A stretch of DNA of 37,589 nt from Euryarchaeota archaeon SCGC AAA252-I15 (lineage in GTDB: Archaea; Altiarchaeota; Altiarchaeia; IMC4; SCGC-AAA252-I15): positions 1 through 37,589 of the forward strand of contig AQSC01000051.1 in assembly GCA_000402775.1 (NCBI GenBank), given 5' to 3'. Under the pieces are notes generated by a model that did no database searches, was not told where the DNA came from, and saw only the letters and a program-made list of their open reading frames with translations. This document shows positions 24,895 through 30,681 of this stretch, piece by piece (position 1 is the first letter of the stretch; each line of letters starts with the position of its first letter). The position numbers and the translations under genes are program-made.

Positions 24895-25050
24895 CTGCGC
24901 TGGGGTTGGTTTGCAATCACTCCTGGTGGGGGGCATCACTCCCCCGTAACCCATCCGGGTCAAGGTCTTGCAATACGCCATCAGCGCAGTGTAGCCACGC
25001 GTTTTGCGACACCCCACACAAATATTCAGGGTGTTCTTCGCGACGGTGGC
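24895..25050 (+). ncRNA. Candidate structured RNA with long nested stems
   Basis: CTGCGCTG (24895-24902) pairs perfectly with CAGCGCAG (24982-24989), 8 bases. Inside, TTGCAA (24911-24916) pairs with TTGCAA (24968-24973), and GGTGGGGG/CTCCCCC plus ACCC/GGGT make inner hairpins. Directly after it a second nested hairpin spans 24994-25050: GCCAC/GTGGC, CGCG/CGCG and ACACCC/GGGTGT. It is not a tRNA: no T-loop TTCAAAT, no anticodon arm. Lies upstream of the orphan gene at 25179, so a 5' regulatory RNA is possible. Confidence 0.45.
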
Positions 25051-25178
25051 TTATAATATCTTTACAGTGTGCTTAAATAAATACTTATCAATCTCGCGAG
25101 AAAGTATCAATGTATTGAGCAGTCTCCCCCTTTTTCTAAATATCAGTATCTTTTAGGTTCACATTCGTATTTTCTTGT

Positions 25179-26075
25179 ATGAGAAACAAGCTTGGTTTAC
25201 GCCATATACGCCAAATACTCATTGTTTTCACTGTCTTGATTGTAATATATTCTCTATACTTGAATGTTATCGTGCTTGATATTAAGAATAAAATTGAAAA
25301 AAGACGAGATTACTTACACAAGGATGTTGAACTGGAATTTCACAGATTAGATTGCCCACTTTGGAAGAATCTAACAAGTATAAACAGTGGGGGATACTCA
25401 ACATGGGCAAAGAGTTATATCCTGCCAAATATGCAAAAATGTATTCATAAGAAGCTACATGACATGTTCATTGAGGAAAAGATAAATGCTTCTCCCCAAG
25501 CAGGCAGAGATCCTTTTTTCTATATCCCTGAAGATAAGCTCTGTATTTACTACGATACTAGTGGACTTTCAATAAGTTCTAGGGTAAACGGAATCTGGCA
25601 TCGAAAATTAATTTATGATATTGAAGTGAAGGAAGAGAATAATAACTGGTGTAGTATTAATCCGATATTTGAGAAGCGGTTGGAGGAAAAGGACTTGATT
25701 GAATGGGATAGTAAAAAACAGATTCCTGATTTCGTAAATGATGGAAAATCCTTAAACAATAGGACCCGAAAAGAAAAAGCCGAATACTATTCATATCTTG
25801 TGGGGAATCGTCTAGCGGAACCTGAGACTTTCAGTAGTGTTTTGAAAATACTTCAGTATGTGAATGAGGACGAGTATCTGGCAAACTTGGAGATATCAAT
25901 AGCCAAGATCCCTTTTGGCTGGATGATTTTATGTGAGAAAGACACTGTAGATTTCGAATCATTCGTTGAACCTAATAGCGCTTTAGCAAGAAACTTTGAA
26001 AAACTGCAACCATTATGTTGGCTTAAAACTAAAGCTGAAGGGTGTATTCTAAGGTTGTTACGTGTATTAGACTAA
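25179..26075 (+). CDS. Single-pass membrane protein, unknown, AT-rich
   Basis: No family recognised. The 298-residue protein starts with a basic segment and one membrane helix (ILIVFTVLIVIYSLYLNVIVLDI, about 13-35), placing the rest outside the cell or in the cytosol depending on orientation; the N-terminal arginines suggest the C-terminal part is outside. Six cysteines and sequences such as CIYYDTSGLSISSRVNGIWHRKLIYDIEV look globular. Base composition is clearly more AT-rich than the neighbouring housekeeping genes, and it is isolated between hairpin-filled DNA and the Hsp20 gene, both signs of recent gain. Confidence 0.65.
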   Translation: MRNKLGLRHIRQILIVFTVLIVIYSLYLNVIVLDIKNKIEKRRDYLHKDVELEFHRLDCPLWKNLTSINSGGYSTWAKSYILPNMQKCIHKKLHDMFIEEKINASPQAGRDPFFYIPEDKLCIYYDTSGLSISSRVNGIWHRKLIYDIEVKEENNNWCSINPIFEKRLEEKDLIEWDSKKQIPDFVNDGKSLNNRTRKEKAEYYSYLVGNRLAEPETFSSVLKILQYVNEDEYLANLEISIAKIPFGWMILCEKDTVDFESFVEPNSALARNFEKLQPLCWLKTKAEGCILRLLRVLD

Positions 26076-26145
26076 TTGTATCAATAATGAGCGACACTTT
26101 GAAGGAATACAGATAGCTCTCTTCCCTTTCTCTACACTTTATTTT

Positions 26146-26637
26146 TTACTCGATTTTTATATCCCTAGCTTCCTCTTCATTATCTTTCATTACTGATACT
26201 TCCAAAACCCCATTTCTGTACTCTGCCTTAGGATTTCCCACGGCGTGTGGTAGCTCTATTTTCTTGTGGAATTTCCTGTTTGCGGAGTCGACTGAAACCT
26301 CAAGCGTCTTGTCATTGCTCGAAATCTGGATTTCTTTTTTATCTACGCCGGGAAGCTCGATTAGCACTTTTGTTTTGTCCGCTTCTTGTATTACGTCTAT
26401 TAAGGGCTCTCTTTCTGCTTCTGGTTGTTGGGGTTGGTTTGAAGAGAGTTTGCTTGGGTTGGAGAAAATCTCTTGTCTAATCGGCCTCCCGTTTACGCTT
26501 ATGATTGAGAACCCGTATGAAAAAGGTTCCCCTTTTTTTAGGGATTGTTGAAATTGTTTTTCCAGTTTATCGAATTCTTCTCCCAGTTCCTTTGGTTGGA
26601 ATGGGAATGGTGTTCGTTCTTTGTCGTAGGGCCACAT
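26146..26637 (-). CDS. Small heat-shock protein, Hsp20 family
   Basis: This 163-residue chaperone has an N-terminal region of about 75 residues and a full alpha-crystallin domain: PLIDVIQEADKTKVLIELPGVDKKEIQIS...LEVSVDSANRKFHKKIELPHAV...KAEYRNGVLEVSV, containing the GVL edge motif. A GAGGTGAT ribosome-binding site sits about seven bases upstream of ATG 26637. On this strand a TTTAAA TATA box (near 26656-26661) and, just upstream of it, a perfect palindrome at 26672-26694 shared with the divergent regulator indicate heat-type repression control. The C-terminal IKIE may serve as the oligomerising tail. Confidence 0.93.
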   Translation of the reverse strand: MWPYDKERTPFPFQPKELGEEFDKLEKQFQQSLKKGEPFSYGFSIISVNGRPIRQEIFSNPSKLSSNQPQQPEAEREPLIDVIQEADKTKVLIELPGVDKKEIQISSNDKTLEVSVDSANRKFHKKIELPHAVGNPKAEYRNGVLEVSVMKDNEEEARDIKIE

Positions 26638-26671
26638 GGGGCATCACCTCAATTTGTTTAAATTTTTTAGT

Positions 26672-26694
26672 TTTGTCTAAATTCTTTAGACAAA
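26672..26694. promoter_or_regulatory. Perfect palindromic operator between hsp20 and its divergent regulator
   Basis: TTTGTCTAAA (26672-26681) and TTTAGACAAA (26685-26694) are exact 10-base arms around TTC. The site lies between the TATA box of hsp20 and the TATA-like CATATAAATA (26697-26706) of the regulator gene, so one bound dimer could control both. The divergent regulator gene is the obvious candidate binder. Confidence 0.7.
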
Positions 26695-26736
26695 CTCATA
26701 TAAATACTCACCGGTTTAAATAAAGTAACCAGTAAA

Positions 26737-27141
26737 TTGGACTTTCGAATAACAATCATACGAAACCGGAAACCACCAGAAAAAAACATCCAAAAAGACT
26801 TGGACTGGTTCTGCAAAAGCTTCGGATTCTGCGAAGACACTCAAGCACACACCGCATCAAAAGTCCTAAAAGAAATCATCCGGCAAAATGCAAAAGGAAA
26901 TGCTATGGGAAGCACTGAACTCGCAAGTAAAGTAGACATGTCCAGGGGAGCAGTCATACACCAACTCAACAGATTAGTGTCGGCGGGACTCATCGAAAAA
27001 TCAGGCAGATACTACACACTCCGCGGTGCAAGCATCTCCGACACAATCCGGGAGCTTGAACGAGACATGCAAAGAATCTTCGAGGACTTTGAAGAAATGG
27101 CCCGGGAGATGGACGAGGAGTTAGGGTTCATGCGTCGGTGA
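26737..27141 (+). CDS. Winged-helix regulator, probable heat-shock regulator
   Basis: This 134-residue protein appears to start at TTG 26737 (no ATG nearby; short leader from TATA at 26697-26706). A winged helix covers about 42-96: SKVLKEIIRQNAKGNAMGSTELASKVDMSRGAVIHQLNRLVSAGLIEKSGRYYTLRG, and a helical acidic C-terminus suits dimerisation (LERDMQRIFEDFEEMAREMDEE). The divergent partner is hsp20 and the shared spacer holds a perfect palindrome. In other euryarchaea (the HSR1 and Phr systems) a small winged-helix repressor controls hsp20 in this way; the same role is inferred here, not proven. A later Met would cut into the fold. Confidence 0.8.
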   Translation: MDFRITIIRNRKPPEKNIQKDLDWFCKSFGFCEDTQAHTASKVLKEIIRQNAKGNAMGSTELASKVDMSRGAVIHQLNRLVSAGLIEKSGRYYTLRGASISDTIRELERDMQRIFEDFEEMAREMDEELGFMRR

Positions 27142-27188
27142 CTTTTTATGACGGACATCCACAGTGAAGGGTAATGCGCTACACGCAT

Positions 27189-28382
27189 TCACTTATCCTC
27201 CTCCAATAACTTTAGCACACAGTATTCCCCGCACATTGAACACTCCTTTTTGCTTGTCAGGCAAGAGTACTTTTTCGCGATTTGTGGGTCTAAGGCTTGA
27301 TCGAACATTTTCTCCCAGTCTAGTTTCCGACGGGCGCGAGACATTTCAATGTCTTTTTCCATGTCCCCGTATTTTGCGATGTCTCCTGCATGCGCTGCGA
27401 TCTTCGAGGCGACAACTCCCTGCCGAACGTCTTCAATATCTGGAAGCCCGAGGTGCTCGGACGGAGTGACATAGCATAAGAAATCTGCTCCCGCACTTGC
27501 TGCTATGGCACCACCTATCGCAGAAGTGATGTGATCATGCCCCAACCCAATATCTGTTACTAGCGGCCCTAAAACATAATAGGGTGCGCCGTGACAAATC
27601 TTTTTCTGCAATACGACATCCTGCTCTATCATATGGATGGGAACATGGCCTGGACCCTCCACCATAACCTGAACACCCGCACTCCAAGCACGCTCAGTAA
27701 GTTTCCCGAGAATCTTAAGCTCCCCAATCTGGCAGTCATCGTGAGCGTCAGCGATAGCTCCAGGCCGTAGCGCATCACCCAGAGATAGGCACACCCCATA
27801 CTCCTTCAAAACCTCAAGGATCTGATCGAATCCAGTGTAAAGAGGATTCTCCCGCCCGTGCTTTAGCATCCAAGACGCAATGAATCCTCCGCCGCGACTA
27901 GTGATTGGGATAATCCTCTTTCTCATCGACTTTAAAAAAGACTGTGTTATCCCTGCATGAATCGTCATGAAGTCAACACCATCCCTGGCTTGACGCTCGA
28001 TAACATTAAGAATCGAATCTAAATTCATGTCAAACTTGGATTCAAAATAAACTTGATAAACGGGTACGGTACCTAACGGAATCGGGATTTTCTTTAAAAG
28101 CGTCCTTCGGACTTTATCCAAGTCCCCGCCGACGGAAAGGTCCATGATGGCGTCAGCACCGGCTGAAACCGCGGCCTCGGCTTTCGCAACCTCAAGCTTT
28201 AGATCGCACTTTCCGGTTGAAGTGCCGACGTTCGCATTAACCTTGGTTGAAACACCCTCACCGACAAGGATGGGACGTAAATCCCTGGAAGAACTTCCAA
28301 CTGAAATAAGCCGGCCCGATGATACAAGACGATTAAACTCTCCCTTCGACAAACCTTCCCTACCACCCACTTCAACAGACAT
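27189..28382 (-). CDS. thiC: Phosphomethylpyrimidine synthase ThiC
   Basis: ThiC converts aminoimidazole ribotide to the HMP-phosphate pyrimidine half of thiamine, using a 4Fe-4S cluster and S-adenosylmethionine. Family motifs are plain in the 397 residues: GADAIMDLSVGGD, TVPVYQ, FMTIHAGI, SRGGGF, GDALRPGAI, MVEGPGHVP, GPLVTDIGLGHDHITSAIGG and YVTPSEHLGLP. The C-terminal cluster motif is CSMCGEYC, with three residues between the second and third cysteines, against the four of typical bacterial ThiC (CxxCxxxxC). The enzyme is also shorter than bacterial forms. ATG 28382 follows a TTTAATATTAAA box; no thiamine riboswitch is visible in the short leader. Confidence 0.95.
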   Translation of the reverse strand: MSVEVGGREGLSKGEFNRLVSSGRLISVGSSSRDLRPILVGEGVSTKVNANVGTSTGKCDLKLEVAKAEAAVSAGADAIMDLSVGGDLDKVRRTLLKKIPIPLGTVPVYQVYFESKFDMNLDSILNVIERQARDGVDFMTIHAGITQSFLKSMRKRIIPITSRGGGFIASWMLKHGRENPLYTGFDQILEVLKEYGVCLSLGDALRPGAIADAHDDCQIGELKILGKLTERAWSAGVQVMVEGPGHVPIHMIEQDVVLQKKICHGAPYYVLGPLVTDIGLGHDHITSAIGGAIAASAGADFLCYVTPSEHLGLPDIEDVRQGVVASKIAAHAGDIAKYGDMEKDIEMSRARRKLDWEKMFDQALDPQIAKKYSCLTSKKECSMCGEYCVLKLLEEDK

Positions 28383-28440
28383 TTTTAATTCTCGGACTTT
28401 AATATTAAACCCTCAATTAAAAAAAAGGTAAGGGAAATAC

Positions 28441-28514
28441 GCCCGCGTGGAGTAGCCTGGCACGGCTCGCTCCGTGCACACGCGCCGCGAATGTTAAGGG
28501 TTCTATCGAACCCT
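28441..28514 (+). repeat. tRNA-Arg 5'-half echo followed by hairpins (element A)
   Basis: 28441-28460 equals the first 20 bases of the tRNA-Arg at 28777 except one G-to-A change. After that it departs: GCACGG/CCGTGC (28460-28477) makes a hairpin, and CGCGTG (28444-28449) pairs with CACGCG (28479-28484), closing the tRNA-like 5' part on itself. A perfect hairpin AGGGTTC-TATC-GAACCCT (28497-28514) follows. No anticodon arm or T arm, so not a working tRNA. Confidence 0.6.
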
Positions 28515-28608
28515 CATAATGCACAATACAAACAATATTTCTAATAAACTATTCCAAGATTCAAACATTCTTTAAAAATAAAGTGGAAAAAATTAAACCT
28601 CCTCTTCA

Positions 28609-28735
28609 CCCGCGTGGAGTAGCCTGGATAGTCGGAACGCTCGGCAACATAGTTGCCGGCGCGCAGCGACTTAGAGTCGCTCGCGTTTCCCGACGAGAAA
28701 GAGGCCGTCTTCGGCTTCATACCTCGACGACCTGA
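28609..28735 (+). ncRNA. Candidate structured RNA: tRNA-Arg 5'-half fused to three-way junction, copy 2
   Basis: 28609-28630 matches tRNA-Arg positions 2-23 with one change (22 bases). Directly joined is copy 2 of the junction element: GTCGG-AACGC (28631-28640) with GCGTT (28683-28687) and CCGAC (28690-28694); hairpin CGGCAAC/GTTGCCG around ATA (28642-28658); hairpin AGCGAC/GTCGCT around TTAGA (28665-28681). A third hairpin GCCG-TCTT-CGGC lies near 28704-28715. Compared with copy 1, three base pairs differ on both sides so that pairing is kept. Confidence 0.6.
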
Positions 28736-28741
28736 AACTTC

Positions 28742-28750
28742 TTATAAATA
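28742..28750 (+). promoter_or_regulatory. TATA box for tRNA-Arg
   Basis: TTATAAATA at 28742-28750 predicts transcription from about 28772, five bases before the mature tRNA 5' end. Confidence 0.55.
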
Positions 28751-28776
28751 AAAACTACCAAAGAATATACTCACAC

Positions 28777-28850
28777 GCCCGCGTGGGGTAGCCTGGATAT
28801 CCTGGGAGCTTGCGGAGCTCTTGACCCGGATTCAAATTCCGGCGCGGGCA
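28777..28850 (+). tRNA. tRNA-Arg (anticodon GCG)
   Basis: Acceptor stem GCCCGCG (28777-28783) pairs with CGCGGGC (28843-28849) and is followed by discriminator A. D stem GGGT/ATCC, anticodon stem GGAGC/GCTCT around loop TTGCGGA (anticodon GCG, reading CGC and CGU), and T arm CCGGA-TTCAAAT-TCCGG. The variable loop is short (TGAC). CCA is not encoded and no intron is seen. There is one extra base between D stem and anticodon stem, and the 27-43 pair is G-U, a layout known in some archaeal tRNAs. Confidence 0.9.
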
Positions 28851-28861
28851 ACGAACAAACA

Positions 28862-28961
28862 GTTCAAAAAAAGGGCAAGACCACAAGACCCTGATTTCAA
28901 AAAGGTTCAACACCCTCCCGGGGGCTAACAAAAAAAGGTTCAAAAACAGGGCAGAACCACA
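28862..28961. repeat. Pair of 24-base direct repeats after the tRNA
   Basis: 28862-28885 and 28938-28961 both begin GTTCAAAAA and end CCACA, agreeing at 21 of 24 positions, 76 bases apart. A GGTTCAACA piece lies between them. The stretch from 28851 to 29098 has no convincing gene. Confidence 0.5.
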
Positions 28962-29098
28962 GTACAACGAATTTTTCCACTAAAAAAAATAACATAAAGG
29001 TGCTAACATACCCCAGAGTAACACATGTTTAACGTGTCCGGCCCAAAAAAGGTCTTCGTACAAAATTTTTCCTATAAAAACAGGGTGGCGGGAAATAA

Positions 29099-30028
29099 TT
29101 AAGATATCACTAGGGGGATTATTTGTCGTTCGAGAGCAATCTTTTGAATATTTTGAAAAATCTTGTCATATCCAATATAAAATTTCTGATCTTGATTTAG
29201 TATTTCAGCATCAACAATTTGATTTACTAATCCTTCAAATTTAGGTTTTTTAATACTTCTCATATGGGGGTATAATTTTATATATTCCTGTTTAAGGTCT
29301 TCAATACTTGTATTAAATAATTTTTTTGTTTCAAGAGTTTGAAAGTAATAAGTGTTCGCAATTCGTATGAATGGTATAAGTGTATTCAATTTAATGTGCT
29401 CAATTAAGTATTTTTTTCCTCGTTGTATTGCATAGCCAAAAACGTAATCGATTACTTCTTTCTCCTCTTCATTTTTAATTTCTTCCTCAATCTTGATGAA
29501 TGCATTACCCTGCTCATAAATATTATTCTTTTGTTTCCGTAGCAATTCTAAAGTCTCGAGTAATTTAAAGTATCTTCTCTGTCTGGGTTTGAAATCGATA
29601 GTATGAATTGTATCGTTTACGTATGTTTCATAGAGAATAGTATAAATTGGGCTTAATGCAGTTCTAATAAATGGGATTTTTGTTAATTTCGAGTATATCG
29701 ATTCTAATACAATATCCTCAGTCTTCATATTCAATTCAAAGAATTTAGTATATGCTTTCTGGTAGATATCTAATCGAGGAATATCAACTTTTTCTTTAAA
29801 ACCTTTACGTTTAGTTATTTGAAAATTATAAAGATCATCAAATTTTATGAATTTTAAGAATTTTTCATTAAGTTTTTCATCAGATATTATTCTCGGAAAA
29901 GATATTCCGATACTTACATCGATTTCATTTTCTTTTTCTGAAATATTACTAATAAAAGCATTCTGCCCAACGTGACCTAAGATATAGGAACGTATTGTTT
30001 CCTCACTAACACCCTCATAAATATTCAT
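29099..30028 (-). CDS. Unknown protein, last gene of the R-M/peptidase operon
   Basis: No family recognised. The 309-residue product is rich in Ile, Lys, Glu and Tyr, with no signal peptide or membrane helix, so it is cytosolic. Alternating hydrophobic segments suggest a mostly helical fold (KFFELNMKTEDIVLESIYSKL, YFKLLETLELLRKQKNNIYEQGNAF). Its ATG lies one base after the stop of the peptidase-like gene, so the two are translationally linked and probably interact. AT-rich like the rest of the operon. With an R-M enzyme and a peptidase-like partner, an effector or adaptor in defence is a reasonable guess only. Confidence 0.7.
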   Translation of the reverse strand: MNIYEGVSEETIRSYILGHVGQNAFISNISEKENEIDVSIGISFPRIISDEKLNEKFLKFIKFDDLYNFQITKRKGFKEKVDIPRLDIYQKAYTKFFELNMKTEDIVLESIYSKLTKIPFIRTALSPIYTILYETYVNDTIHTIDFKPRQRRYFKLLETLELLRKQKNNIYEQGNAFIKIEEEIKNEEEKEVIDYVFGYAIQRGKKYLIEHIKLNTLIPFIRIANTYYFQTLETKKLFNTSIEDLKQEYIKLYPHMRSIKKPKFEGLVNQIVDAEILNQDQKFYIGYDKIFQNIQKIALERQIIPLVIS

Positions 30029-30029
30029 T

Positions 30030-30647
30030 TTAAAATTCTTCTAATTTTTTCTGAGCCCCTTTTGCTTTTTCTTCCACCCATAATAATCTGCTTTGGCATA
30101 GGTTCCACATTTCGGAAAAGTTTATATAATCTATTGTATCAAGCTCATTAATATCATAATCTCTTGTATAATCCCATTTATTGATTGGACAATAAATTGG
30201 ATATGTTTCCGTGTCATCGTCATATCCTACCAAGGCAATACAATGTGAATTTATAATCTTGGAGTCATGTACTTTGAATCCCTTATATAGGAAATATTTC
30301 TTTATTTCTAAAAATACTAGAGGATATATGTTTCTTTTTATTAAATTTATCAAATTACGTTTTGTTGCACCAATATTAAGATTTATTTCAAGTCCTCTTT
30401 TCTTAAGATATGGATTTAAGGATTCAGGGACTTCATCTGGCGGTTTTGGGACATAACCCTCATATCTGGGCACAGTGAGTACATTCACTTTATCCGACAT
30501 TCCCTTTGATATACTACTAAACGGTATTCTCTTATTGGGGTATTGATTGTCTAGTATTGTCTTCAGGCAGGTGGGAATACACATCATAAAATCTGGTTGG
30601 TTCCATGGTTTTTTTAATCCAAGATATTGTTTTCCACCATTTGCCAT
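30030..30647 (-). CDS. C39-like (papain-fold) cysteine peptidase-type protein
   Basis: This 205-residue protein shows the pattern of peptidase C39-like folds. Q17 and C23 sit in NQPDFMMCIPTCLK (oxyanion Gln and nucleophile Cys). H135 is in SHCIALVGYDDDTETYPIYC, a close match to the family's H-x-hydrophobic-V-GYDD turn. A polar residue (N156 or D159) in CPINKWDY is the likely third member. Real C39 domains process leaders in transporters, but stand-alone members have diverse roles. No signal peptide, so it acts inside the cell. It lies 34 bases after the restored R-M stop and one base before the 309-residue gene. Confidence 0.7.
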   Translation of the reverse strand: MANGGKQYLGLKKPWNQPDFMMCIPTCLKTILDNQYPNKRIPFSSISKGMSDKVNVLTVPRYEGYVPKPPDEVPESLNPYLKKRGLEINLNIGATKRNLINLIKRNIYPLVFLEIKKYFLYKGFKVHDSKIINSHCIALVGYDDDTETYPIYCPINKWDYTRDYDINELDTIDYINFSEMWNLCQSRLLWVEEKAKGAQKKLEEF

Positions 30648-30681
30648 AATAGATACCTTTAATTTGAGATAATTAAGTCTA

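Noticed and set aside
24895..24989. Possible tRNA closed by CTGCGCTG/CAGCGCAG
   Set aside because: No T loop, no seven-base anticodon loop and an eight-base closing stem with inner pairing unlike a cloverleaf.
24720..25076. Open frames of 60-82 codons on both strands in the hairpin tract
   Set aside because: They overlap each other and the stems, lack start signals and read as Arg/Ser/Pro-rich sequence without protein-like pattern.
28383..28440. Thiamine (TPP) riboswitch before thiC
   Set aside because: The leader is short and AT-rich with no CTGAGA or ACCTGA core motif.
28441..28490. A second intact tRNA-Arg gene
   Set aside because: Only the first 20 bases match; the anticodon and T arms are missing.
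28755..28967. Minus-strand open frame of 70 codons
   Set aside because: It runs antisense through the tRNA-Arg gene and the 24-base repeats; its Phe/Leu-rich sequence reflects the A-rich repeats.
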